Shown one piece after another: positions 5,884-13,451 of a stretch of DNA of 17,606 bases (its first letter is position 1; every line of letters begins with the position of its first letter). This DNA comes from Fimimonas sp963619835. Lineage in GTDB: Bacteria > Bacillota > Clostridia > Christensenellales > CAG-314. The notes beneath the pieces were generated by a model. The model ran no database searches and was not told where the DNA came from. It saw nothing but the letters and a program-made list of their open reading frames with translations. The stretch is taken from contig CAVEYD010000024.1 of assembly GCA_963619835.1 (NCBI GenBank), positions 1 through 17,606 of the forward strand, in the 5' to 3' direction. The position numbers were made by a program, and so were the translations under genes.

Positions 5884-8574
5884 TTATGCTTTGATTCCGC
5901 TCTTTCTTTTGCGGTAGGTTTGTTTGAAGTCGTTGTTTTCTGCAAAATCTTCACTGTTTGGAACTGCTTTTTCTTGGAAGGTACGTCCATAGTAAGCATT
6001 GAGGTACATTTGTTTGATTTCGCTCATAAGCGGATAACGGGGGTTTGCACCTGTGCATTGATCGTCGAATGCTTGTTCGACCATGTCGTCCAAACGTGCA
6101 AGGAAGTCGGCTTCGTCCGGAACGTAATCTTTGATTGTGGGTTTGATGCCGACAAATGCTTTCAAATCGTCAAACGCTTTGATGAAGTTTTCGACTTTTT
6201 CTTTGTCGTTTTCGCCTTTGATTCCGAGATAATCGGCTACTTCGGCATAACGATGCAATGTGTGAGGATGGTCGTATTGAGGGAATGTTCCCATCTTTGT
6301 GGGCACTTCGGACGAGTTGAAACGAATTACTTCGTCAAGCATGAGTGCGTTTGCAATACCGTGAGGAATATGATGGAATGCACCGAGTTTGTGCGCCATT
6401 GAGTGACAAACACCAAGGAATGCATTTGCAAATGCCATACCTGCCATTGTAGCGGCGTTTGCCATTTTTTCTCTTGCTTCGACGTCGGTTTGTCCGTTTT
6501 CGTATGCACGAGGCAAATATTCGAAAATTGTCTTTACAGATTTAAGTGCAAGACCGTCGGTGTAGTCGGTTGCCATTACGGATGCGTAAGCTTCTAAGCA
6601 GTGGCTGACTGCATCGATACCGGATGATGCCGTAAGACCTCTGGGTGCGGACATGTGGAAGTCGGTGTCGATAATTGCCATGTTGGGCAACAATTCGTAG
6701 TCGGCAAGAGGATACTTGACTCCTGTTTGTTCGTCTGTGATTACGGCAAACGGAGTAACTTCGGATCCTGTTCCGGCGGATGTAGGAATAGCTACAAAGT
6801 AAGCTTTTTCGCCCATCTTGGGGAAGGTGTAAATACGTTTACGAATATCCATAAAGCGCATTGCCATATCTAAGAAGTCTACTTCAGGATGTTCGTACAT
6901 AACCCACATGATTTTTGCTGCGTCCATTGCAGAACCACCACCGAGTGCGATGATTACGTCCGGCTCAAATGCACGCATTTGTTGAGTACCTTGTTTTGCA
7001 CATGCAAGTGTAGGATCCGGTGCAACGTCAAAGAACGATGTGTGAGTGATTCCGAGTTGGTTTAACTTTTCTTCAATGGGCTTGGAGTATCCGTTGTGAT
7101 ACAAGAAACTGTCTGTTACGATAAATGCCTTCTTCTTGTGCATTACTGTCTTTAATTCGTCCAAAGCTACAGGCAAACATCCTTTTTTGATGTAAACCTT
7201 TTGAGGTGCGCGGAACCACAACATATTTTCTCTCCTTTCGGCTACGGTTTTGATATTTATTAAGTGCTTTACTGCGACGTTTTCGGAAACAGAGTTTCCA
7301 CCCCAACTTCCGCATCCGAGTGTTAGCGACGGAGTGAGCGCAAAGTTGTAAATGTCACCGATACCGCCTTGCGAAGAAGGAGTGTTTACAAGTACACGAC
7401 AAGTCTTCATTCTGTGTGCAAACTCTTGAAGTTTGGCTTGTTCGGTAGCAACGTTTAAGTAAATTGAAGATGTGTGTCCAAATCCGCCGTCGGCAATTAA
7501 ATGTTCGGCCTTGGAAAATGCGTCTTGAATATCGACTGCTTTGTACATTGCAAGAACGGGACTAAGTTTTTCGTGAGCAAATTCTTCGGAAATATCTACG
7601 CTTTCAACTTCACCGATAAGAATTTTTGTTCCTTCCGGTACGGTTACGCCTGCAAGTGCGGCTATTTTTGCGGCAGGTTGTCCTACGATTTTTGCATTTA
7701 GTGCGCCGTTGATGATGATTGTTTTACGAACACGTTCGGTTTCGACGGGAGAAAGGAAGTAGCATCCTCTATCGGCAAATTCTTTCTTTACTTGGTCGTA
7801 AACGTCGGCAAGAACAATTACAGATTGTTCGGATGCGCAAATCATTCCGTTGTCAAACGTTTTGGAGTGGATGATTGAGTTTACGGCAAGAACAATATCT
7901 GCACTGCTGTCGATGATTGCGGGAGTGTTTCCTGCGCCTACACCGAGTGCCGGTTTGCCACTGCTGTAAGCGGCTTTTACCATTCCCGGTCCACCGGTTG
8001 CAAGAATAATGTCGGCTTCTCTCATAAGAAGGTTTGTCATGTCCAAACTGGGAACGTCAATCCAACCTATGATATTTTGCGGAGCACCTGCTTCAACTGC
8101 GGCATCAAGAACAACTTTTGCGGCTGCAATTGTAGATTTTTTTGCACGAGGGTGCGGACTGATGATAATTCCGTTACGTGTTTTAAGTGCCATCAACGTT
8201 TTGAAAATTGCCGTTGATGTGGGGTTTGTGGTAGGAATAACTGCGGCAATAAGTCCGATAGGTTCGGCTATCTTTTTGATTCCGTATGCCTTGTCTTCTT
8301 CGATTACGCCACAAGTTTTTGTGTCACGATACTTGTTGTAAATGTACTCGGATGCAAAGTGATTTTTGATTACTTTGTCTTCGACAATGCCCATTCCCGT
8401 TTCTTCAACGGCTAATTTTGCCAAAGGAATACGCATTTTGTTTGCTGCAAGAGATGCGGCAAGAAAGATTTTGTCAACTTGCTCTTGTGTGAATTCGGCA
8501 TACTCTTTTTGTGCTGCTTTTACTTCTGAAATTTTTTTCTCTAACGCTTCTACGTTATCTACGATTGCACTCAT
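5884..8574 (-). CDS. adhE: bifunctional acetaldehyde-CoA / alcohol dehydrogenase
   Basis: An 896-residue cytoplasmic enzyme that reduces acetyl-CoA to acetaldehyde and then to ethanol with two NADH, regenerating NAD+. Residues 1 to about 440 are the aldehyde dehydrogenase half, with catalytic C246 in MICASEQ and a VGAGNTP nucleotide loop near 212-218. Residues about 455-880 are the iron-dependent alcohol dehydrogenase half, with GGGSAMDAA (545-553) and the iron ligands D654, H658, H724 and H738, one residue off the E. coli numbering I recall. The start is the ATG at 8572-8574: GGAGG lies 6 bases upstream, and the ATG shares four bases (ATGA) with the rex stop. The open frame continues upstream to 8706 but that stretch only shadows the end of rex. 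Direct coupling to rex makes NADH-dependent control very likely. Family members form long spirosome filaments. Confidence 0.97.
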   Translation of the reverse strand: MSAIVDNVEALEKKISEVKAAQKEYAEFTQEQVDKIFLAASLAANKMRIPLAKLAVEETGMGIVEDKVIKNHFASEYIYNKYRDTKTCGVIEEDKAYGIKKIAEPIGLIAAVIPTTNPTSTAIFKTLMALKTRNGIIISPHPRAKKSTIAAAKVVLDAAVEAGAPQNIIGWIDVPSLDMTNLLMREADIILATGGPGMVKAAYSSGKPALGVGAGNTPAIIDSSADIVLAVNSIIHSKTFDNGMICASEQSVIVLADVYDQVKKEFADRGCYFLSPVETERVRKTIIINGALNAKIVGQPAAKIAALAGVTVPEGTKILIGEVESVDISEEFAHEKLSPVLAMYKAVDIQDAFSKAEHLIADGGFGHTSSIYLNVATEQAKLQEFAHRMKTCRVLVNTPSSQGGIGDIYNFALTPSLTLGCGSWGGNSVSENVAVKHLINIKTVAERRENMLWFRAPQKVYIKKGCLPVALDELKTVMHKKKAFIVTDSFLYHNGYSKPIEEKLNQLGITHTSFFDVAPDPTLACAKQGTQQMRAFEPDVIIALGGGSAMDAAKIMWVMYEHPEVDFLDMAMRFMDIRKRIYTFPKMGEKAYFVAIPTSAGTGSEVTPFAVITDEQTGVKYPLADYELLPNMAIIDTDFHMSAPRGLTASSGIDAVSHCLEAYASVMATDYTDGLALKSVKTIFEYLPRAYENGQTDVEAREKMANAATMAGMAFANAFLGVCHSMAHKLGAFHHIPHGIANALMLDEVIRFNSSEVPTKMGTFPQYDHPHTLHRYAEVADYLGIKGENDKEKVENFIKAFDDLKAFVGIKPTIKDYVPDEADFLARLDDMVEQAFDDQCTGANPRYPLMSEIKQMYLNAYYGRTFQEKAVPNSEDFAENNDFKQTYRKRKSGIKA

Positions 8575-9191
8575 TTTTTCCTCCATGTTTTCGTCATAGC
8601 CGCAAGTACTGCAAGTGATGCGGCAAGATTTTCGTTTTTTACATTTACTCCGTCCGAAACTTTTAATATTGTCGGAGCAAAATTCCAAATTGAACGGACT
8701 CCGCAAGAAATAAGTTTGTCACAAACTTCCTGCGCGTCTTCTTCCGGAACGGTTATGATACCTATTTGGACATCGTTTTCGGCACAAAACTTTGCTAAGT
8801 CTTCCATGGGCAAAACAATTTTGCCGTAACGCGCGGTTTTTTCCGCCTTGTCGAACGATGCAACAACTTTTACTCCGTACTCGTCAAAATCGTGATACAA
8901 CAGCGCTTTGCCTATGTGACCTGCACCGACAATTACTGCATTGATTGTTGTTTTTACGTCAAGCGCATTTTCTAACTTTTCAATCAACTCGCTTGTAATG
9001 TAACCGACTTTGGGTTTTCCTTCGCCACTTAACAATGCCAAATCCTTGCGGACTTGCACTTCCCCTAAACCTAATGCATTTGCAATTATGCCGGAAGAAA
9101 TTGTTGAATTTTCCTTGGGGTACAAGTACTTGACATAGTGTAAGTACGTCGGCAAGCGATTTAGTACGGGGCTTGGTAGATCCTTTACCAT
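8571..9191 (-). CDS. rex: redox-sensing transcriptional repressor Rex
   Basis: A 206-residue repressor that by family knowledge binds its operators when NADH/NAD+ is low and releases when NADH rises, switching on fermentative NADH-consuming genes. Winged-helix DNA-binding domain at about 5-75, including VQVRKDL (45-51). Rossmann domain from about 84, with VGAGHIGKAL (88-97) as dinucleotide loop. C-terminal domain-swapped helix at about 187-200. The usual aromatic/Gly stretch after RKD (of the type SYFGxFG) is replaced by ALLSGEGKPK, so its DNA recognition may be non-standard. The ATG at 9189-9191 has GGAGG about 7 bases upstream. It is the first gene of the redox operon, and its promoter carries an inverted repeat suggesting autoregulation. 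Confidence 0.94.
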   Translation of the reverse strand: MVKDLPSPVLNRLPTYLHYVKYLYPKENSTISSGIIANALGLGEVQVRKDLALLSGEGKPKVGYITSELIEKLENALDVKTTINAVIVGAGHIGKALLYHDFDEYGVKVVASFDKAEKTARYGKIVLPMEDLAKFCAENDVQIGIITVPEEDAQEVCDKLISCGVRSIWNFAPTILKVSDGVNVKNENLAASLAVLAAMTKTWRKK

Positions 9192-9203
9192 ATCGTTCCC
9201 TCC

Positions 9204-9227
9204 TTATCGATACCATTTTATCGATAA
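9204..9227 (-). promoter_or_regulatory. inverted-repeat operator candidate over the rex promoter
   Basis: A perfect 24-bp inverted repeat, TTATCGAT-N8-ATCGATAA. The 9220-9227 arm is also part of a 12-bp self-palindrome, TTTATCGATAAA (9217-9228). The repeat covers the -10 box (9215-9220) and the predicted start point. A protein bound here would block the promoter. It does not match the published Rex consensus (TTGTGA or TTGTTAA arms), so it is either a variant Rex site or an operator for another regulator. Confidence 0.6.
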
Positions 9228-9243
9228 ACGGAATTTTTGGCAA
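9215..9243 (-). promoter_or_regulatory. predicted sigma-A-type promoter of the rex-adhE operon
   Basis: TTGCCA (9238-9243, 5 of 6 to consensus) is followed after exactly 17 bp by TAAAAT (9215-9220, 5 of 6). The predicted start point is near 9208, giving a leader of only about 17 bases before the rex ATG with GGAGG inside it. It is the best promoter-like sequence ahead of the redox operon. Confidence 0.65.
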
Positions 9244-9264
9244 ATATTTTTTTTGAATATCTTT

Positions 9265-9280
9265 ATATCAATTTTGATAT
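9265..9280 (-). promoter_or_regulatory. 16-bp palindrome, candidate LysR recognition site
   Basis: ATATCAA-TT-TTGATAT lies one base after the LysR gene's stop codon. Its centre is about 64 to 65 bp upstream of the predicted rex start point, the usual place for the high-affinity recognition site of a LysR-type activator. Further ATATC/GATAT half sites follow toward the -35. It could instead be just an AT-rich chance palindrome. Confidence 0.4.
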
Positions 9281-9281
9281 A

Positions 9282-10196
9282 TTAGCCGATGTGCTTTCGC
9301 TTTGACTGAGTGAGACAGGTGATAAATGTGTTTTCTAACGAATTTAGAGTGTAGTCTTTGCGATAAATTAAAATATCTTTGTAGCGTTTGGTGTTGTCCG
9401 CACAGTTTACTTGGACAAGATTGTATTTTTGCAATGCCTCTTGCGGTATGGGGGACACCCACATGAACGTTTCGGCATTTTGAGAAAGTAGTTGATACTG
9501 ACAAGACCTATCGAACAAGGTGATTTTGCAACTGACGTTGTCCGGCAGACCTTCCTTTTTTACCGGCAGGGAAACGGCAGAATCGCCATGAGCAACTTCA
9601 ATGTAGTTGGACAAATCTTGAAAAGTCGGCTCGACTACTTTGGCAAGCGGACTGTTTTGACTCATGAGCAGTACATAGGAAACTTCGGCAACAAGCACTC
9701 CTTCAAGTCCCTTTTCGGCAAGTAGTTGCTTGTAGTAGCGATCGTGCTCGACGGGATAGCGGACAATTCCTAAATTAAAATCGTGCTGGCGAACACCTTC
9801 GATAGTACGTGTTGTGCTTGCTTCTCGGTAGAGAACTTCGCAATGATCCGCACTTGAAAGAAACTTTGTAAAATCGATGAACGCATACGATATATAGGCG
9901 GCACGCGGAACGGCTATGCTAAAACGTTTTTTGGGCGTTGTGCCTTGAGTAAACATTTCTTCCACTTCGGAAATGTTTTTTAAAATTTCACGTCCGTACT
10001 GCACTAAGCGTTGACCGGAAGGCGTTAGCACCATTCCTTTGGCGGTACGATCGAAAATGTCGATGTTTAGTTCCTTTTCTAATTCCTTTATGGCTCGGCT
10101 TACGTTGGGTTGCGCTATGTAAAGTTTTTCGGCTGCTTTGCTTATCGATCCACTGTCGGCAACGGCAATAGCATACTTTAAATACTGAATATTCAT
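9282..10196 (-). CDS. LysR-family transcriptional regulator
   Basis: A 304-residue DNA-binding regulator. The N-terminal winged helix-turn-helix is textbook: GSISKAAEKLYIAQPNVSRA (16-35), followed by the EL-IFDR wing and LTPSG. An effector-binding periplasmic-binding-protein fold covers about 90-290; its ligand cannot be read from sequence. It is co-directional with rex, ending 90 bases before the rex start, so it may be read through into the redox operon, activate it from the palindrome at 9265-9280, or both. The start is fixed by the family N-terminus, but no Shine-Dalgarno sequence precedes it: the 40 bases upstream are almost only A and C with a few T. Confidence 0.9.
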   Translation of the reverse strand: MNIQYLKYAIAVADSGSISKAAEKLYIAQPNVSRAIKELEKELNIDIFDRTAKGMVLTPSGQRLVQYGREILKNISEVEEMFTQGTTPKKRFSIAVPRAAYISYAFIDFTKFLSSADHCEVLYREASTTRTIEGVRQHDFNLGIVRYPVEHDRYYKQLLAEKGLEGVLVAEVSYVLLMSQNSPLAKVVEPTFQDLSNYIEVAHGDSAVSLPVKKEGLPDNVSCKITLFDRSCQYQLLSQNAETFMWVSPIPQEALQKYNLVQVNCADNTKRYKDILIYRKDYTLNSLENTFITCLTQSKRKHIG

Positions 10197-10537
10197 TGTG
10201 GTTTGTTAGTTTTGATTTTTTTATTTTGTTGGTTGATTTGTTTTTAAGCTTGGTTGTTTGTTTTTATTTTTTTTAACTTTGTTGGTTTTGATTAGATTTA
10301 TTTTTTTATTTTTGTTGGTTTTAATTGATTTGCTTTTTTAATTTTGGTTTGGTTGGTTTATTTGTTTGTTGGTTTTAATTGATTTGCTTTTTTAATTTTG
10401 GTTAGTAAATTTTGAGTAATTGTTTAATCTACTTTGTTGCTTACTTATTAACCTTTAATTAGTTGTTGACTTTTGATTGGTTTTCAATTGGCATTGGGTT
10501 GTTTGACGGTTTTTTCCCTTGCAACTACAAAATAAAT
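10197..10537. other. gene-free, strand-asymmetric spacer between rlmL and lysR
   Basis: 341 bases with no plausible gene. The plus strand is made almost entirely of T, G and some A, with very little C, so the lysR leader RNA would be A/C-rich and nearly unstructured. GTTGG/TTTAATTG-type words recur throughout, including a perfect long direct repeat listed separately. I see no convincing promoter or terminator; the lysR promoter must be here or upstream. Confidence 0.7.
10311..10403. repeat. 39-bp perfect direct repeat (two copies)
   Basis: Bases 10311-10349 recur exactly at 10365-10403, a 54-base period with 15 bases between copies. Each begins TTTGTTGG and ends TTTTGGTT. A degenerate partial copy seems to lie just before the first (10280-10310). 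Copies this exact in noncoding DNA point to recent duplication or slippage. Confidence 0.85.
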
Positions 10538-10554
10538 TTATTTGCTTTTTGTAG
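10525..10554 (-). other. hairpin spanning the rlmL stop codon
   Basis: CTACAAAA (10525-10532) and TTTTGTAG (10547-10554) pair perfectly; nested inside is AAATAAATTTATTT, itself a palindrome. There is no T run on the minus strand after the stem, so it is not a standard terminator, though it could protect the 3' end of the rlmL transcript. Confidence 0.35.
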
Positions 10555-11662
10555 GTTTGGGGCCGTTAAACGAATAGTAACTGCACTTGATGCCTGCATT
10601 GAAAATGTAACGTTTTTTGTCGGCACGACGTCCAAAATCTTTTTCAAAATTTTCGTATGGGGACAAAAAGTAGAAATTCCATTTATCTAACGAACGATAA
10701 AGCTTGCCCATATCTTTTGTGATTTGAACAACTTCTTGCATGTTGCCGATACGTTCGCCATAAGGGGGATTGCTTATGTTTACTCCGAAAGACTGCTTTG
10801 TTACAAATTCCTGCGCGGGACGTAAATTGAATTTTACGAATTTGCCAACTCCCGCTCGCTTTGCACATTCGGTGGCAAGTTGAATTGCCTTGGGGTTTAA
10901 GTCTCCGCCGACAATGTTTAATTCTCTATCGACCATAATGTCGAGCGCTTCTTGTTCGGCAAGGTTGTAGGCGTTTTCGTCTACACACTTCCATGACGTG
11001 TAAGCAAAATTTCGGTGTAAACCGGGGGCAATTTTTAGTGCTTTTAGTGCCGCTTCGATGGGCAACGTTCCACTACCGCAAAACAAGTCGGTAAACATTT
11101 TGTCCGGATTCCACACAGACAAGTCGATGAGGGCGGCGGCTGTTGTTTCCTTGAGCGGAGCAACATAGTTTTGCGGACGATAGCCACGTTTGTGCAAACC
11201 TAAACCGCTTGTGTCGATGTTTACGGAAACAATGTTGTTGCGCAAGGCAAGTTCGACAACAAATTCTTCACCGTCTTCGTCTAAAGATCCGAAAAACTTG
11301 GTTGCAACGTCCACTACTGCCTTTTTGCCTATTTTTTGTATTGCATTGTGGGCAAACAAAACACTGTCGATGCTTTTGGTGATTACCGTAACTTTGGACG
11401 ACTTTGTTAGAAAATTTTGCCATTGTACCGAACAAATGCCTTCGTAAAGTTGGTCGAAAGTTGTGGCTTCAAACGTGGCAAGACATATTAAAACACGTTC
11501 GCCACTGCGTAAAAACATGTTTAGGCGAGCAACGTCTAACCAAGTGCAATTTTCGACGGCTATACGTCCGAACGTTGCTTTTGCGTCTTTGTAACCGAGC
11601 ATATAAAGTTGTCGCTCCACTACGGCTTCTATTCCGCTGGCGCAAGGGATAAGTAGTTTCAT
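10538..11662 (-). CDS. rlmL: THUMP-domain class I rRNA methyltransferase (RlmL/YpsC type)
   Basis: A 374-residue enzyme expected to transfer methyl from S-adenosylmethionine to the N2 of a guanine in 23S rRNA (G2445 in E. coli numbering). The N-terminal part (1-155) is the RNA-binding ferredoxin-like and THUMP region. The methyltransferase fold follows, with LFCGSGTLPIEAA (193-205) as SAM loop, GGDLNPKAI (252-260) and the catalytic NPPYGER (298-304). Length fits the stand-alone Firmicutes form, not the fused two-domain E. coli RlmL. The start MKLLIPCASGIEA matches family members, yet there is no Shine-Dalgarno: the leader is A-rich after a run of seven C. The exact target base is inferred from family only. 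Confidence 0.88.
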   Translation of the reverse strand: MKLLIPCASGIEAVVERQLYMLGYKDAKATFGRIAVENCTWLDVARLNMFLRSGERVLICLATFEATTFDQLYEGICSVQWQNFLTKSSKVTVITKSIDSVLFAHNAIQKIGKKAVVDVATKFFGSLDEDGEEFVVELALRNNIVSVNIDTSGLGLHKRGYRPQNYVAPLKETTAAALIDLSVWNPDKMFTDLFCGSGTLPIEAALKALKIAPGLHRNFAYTSWKCVDENAYNLAEQEALDIMVDRELNIVGGDLNPKAIQLATECAKRAGVGKFVKFNLRPAQEFVTKQSFGVNISNPPYGERIGNMQEVVQITKDMGKLYRSLDKWNFYFLSPYENFEKDFGRRADKKRYIFNAGIKCSYYSFNGPKPTKSK

Positions 11663-11935
11663 TTTTTTGATTTTTTTCTTTACTTTGTAGTTTTTGGGGG
11701 GGTTATCTTTTTATACTTGCAAGTTTTAGTTTCTTTACTTGCTTTTCGGCTTGCAAGTTTTAGTTTTTTACATGCTTTTCGGCTTGCAAGTTTTAGTTTT
11801 TTTACATGCTTTTAGGCTTGCTTTGTGTTGTTTACCTTGCAATTTTTAGGTTGTTTTTTTAATGTTTTTAGCTTTATTCGTTTTGCTTGTTGTTTGGTCT
11901 TTTTTAGGCGTGTTTTGTTTGGGTGTGCGACACAA
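11663..11935. other. gene-free spacer between the M32 peptidase gene and rlmL
   Basis: 273 bases without a gene, T/G-rich on the plus strand. It contains a triplicate 33/34-bp tandem repeat (11716-11816, with decaying remnants to about 11855) and a run of seven G at 11696-11702 placed about 34-40 bases before the rlmL start. No convincing promoter or terminator is visible. Confidence 0.7.
11716..11816. repeat. 33/34-bp tandem repeat, three copies
   Basis: Units at 11716-11749, 11750-11782 and 11783-11816 each start with the 8-bp palindrome CTTGCAAG, continue with TTTTAGTTT and end in GCTTTT(C/A)GG. Units 2 and 3 share ACATGC where unit 1 has ACTTGC. In unit 1 the minus-strand RNA can form a 6-bp stem ACTTGC/GCAAGT. 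The 33/34-base period rules out a repeated peptide in one frame. There are no spacers, so it is not CRISPR. Confidence 0.9.
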
Positions 11936-13417
11936 CTATTTGGAATACTTTGTGATTAGGTAGTCGATGTAGTAGTTGGGGTTGAAGTCTTCGCCTGTTG
12001 CTAAATAAAGAATATCTTTTGAGTACTTGCTTGAACCGTACTTGTGGACGTGCTGTTTAAGCCACTCGTTGATTTTTTTTGTCGTTCCGTCGGCAAGACT
12101 GCCGTAAACGTCAAAATCTTTGTTCATGTAGAAAAACAGTTGGGAAGATATTGCCGAACCTAACGCATAAGTGGGAAAATAACCGAATTCGCCGTAAGCC
12201 CAATGGACGTCTTGCAACACTCCGAGAGTGTCGTTTGGCGGAGTGATTCCAAAATACTCGGTAAATTTTTCGTTCCAATACGCCGGTAAATTTGCAACGG
12301 CAAGCGAACCGTCCATGAGTTTTTGTTCGATTTCGTACCTTAACATTATGTGCAAGGGGTAAGTAAGTTCGTCGGCTTCGGTGCGGACAAACGATCTTTC
12401 GGCACGATTGACAACTTTCATAAATTCGTCAAGCGAAACACCCTTTAACTGTTTGGGGAAAGTTTGTTGCAACTTGGGATAATGTTTTTGCCAAAAAGCA
12501 TAACTGCGACCTATTACGTTTTCGTAAAAACGTGATTGACTTTCGTGCAAACCCATACTTGCTCCGCCACCGCTGAGTGTTCCGTTGAGTGCGGGATTGC
12601 ATTGCTGTTCGTACAAGGCATGTCCCGTTTCGTGTATGGCGGAAAAGATTGAGGAATCAAACTTGTCTTCGTAGTAGTGATTTGTGATGCGGACGTCGTC
12701 AGTCCCGAAACCGGATGTGAAGGGATGCTCGGACTCTTTCATTATTCCGCGTGATTTGTCAAAACACATTACGTCTCGCAAGTATTCGCAAAACTCACGT
12801 TGTTTTTCGGCAGGAAAATTTTGCGTTGCCCATTTTGGCAACGGCTCAACGTCCTTGGTGACTTGCTTTACAAACGGAACAAGTCTTGTGCGTAAAGCAT
12901 TGAAAAACTCGTCGTACTTTTGCTTGGTGTAGTCCTTTTCGAACATGTCGAGCAAAACGTCGTAACCTTTTTTGTCGTCCGTTTCGAGCCACTTTGCTTG
13001 CTTTTGGCGGAAGGTGACAATTTTTTCCAAATAGGGCAAAAACAGTGAAAAATCGTTGTTGCGCTTTGCTTTTACGTACATGGGATAAGCTTCTGCCGTA
13101 AGTTTGTTAAAAGCAGAAAACTCTTCCTGCGGAATTTTTTTAGTGTCGGCAATGGACTTGTACACAACTTCTATTTCGTGCGACAAAACTTCGTCCAAGT
13201 CGCCACGATTTTGGTAAAGCGTTTCTACTGCCTTTTCAAATTCCGGATCGGTGCTTAGAGCATACGAATATGCAGAAAGTACTTCGGTTTGCTCGGAATC
13301 GGCAATTATGCTGTTTTCGGCGGCTTCGGTTTGCATGTCCCAACTTATGACAAAATCTACATAGGCTTGTGCTACCATTTTTTTGCGATGATTTAAGTAA
13401 ATTTGTAGTGCTTCCAT
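11936..13417 (-). CDS. M32-family metallocarboxypeptidase (Taq carboxypeptidase type)
   Basis: A 493-residue cytoplasmic zinc carboxypeptidase that trims C-terminal residues from peptides, presumably for peptide recycling. The family's diagnostic motifs appear in order: HPF (231-233), DVRIT (241-245), the zinc-binding HETGH (262-266), HESQS (291-295) and GVLQDVHW near the C-terminal third. Length is typical for the family. I chose the ATG at 13415-13417, giving MEALQIYL, because GGAG stands about 8 bases upstream. The open frame continues to 13498, but that extension is encoded by low-complexity repeat sequence. It is a single gene flanked by repetitive spacers on both sides. Confidence 0.93.
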   Translation of the reverse strand: MEALQIYLNHRKKMVAQAYVDFVISWDMQTEAAENSIIADSEQTEVLSAYSYALSTDPEFEKAVETLYQNRGDLDEVLSHEIEVVYKSIADTKKIPQEEFSAFNKLTAEAYPMYVKAKRNNDFSLFLPYLEKIVTFRQKQAKWLETDDKKGYDVLLDMFEKDYTKQKYDEFFNALRTRLVPFVKQVTKDVEPLPKWATQNFPAEKQREFCEYLRDVMCFDKSRGIMKESEHPFTSGFGTDDVRITNHYYEDKFDSSIFSAIHETGHALYEQQCNPALNGTLSGGGASMGLHESQSRFYENVIGRSYAFWQKHYPKLQQTFPKQLKGVSLDEFMKVVNRAERSFVRTEADELTYPLHIMLRYEIEQKLMDGSLAVANLPAYWNEKFTEYFGITPPNDTLGVLQDVHWAYGEFGYFPTYALGSAISSQLFFYMNKDFDVYGSLADGTTKKINEWLKQHVHKYGSSKYSKDILYLATGEDFNPNYYIDYLITKYSK

Positions 13418-13451
13418 AATTTTCTCCAAATGAGTAAATGCTGTTTTTATA

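Noticed and set aside
8575..8706. N-terminal extension of adhE
   Set aside because: The extra 44 residues overlap the rex coding sequence, are Cys/Lys-rich without family likeness, and a GGAGG site marks the downstream ATG at 8572-8574.
10197..10537. tRNA or riboswitch in the long spacer
   Set aside because: The sequence is nearly C-free on the plus strand, lacks any paired-arm structure and has no cloverleaf or known aptamer core.
11716..11816. CRISPR array
   Set aside because: The units are contiguous, with no unique spacers, only three copies, and there are no cas genes.
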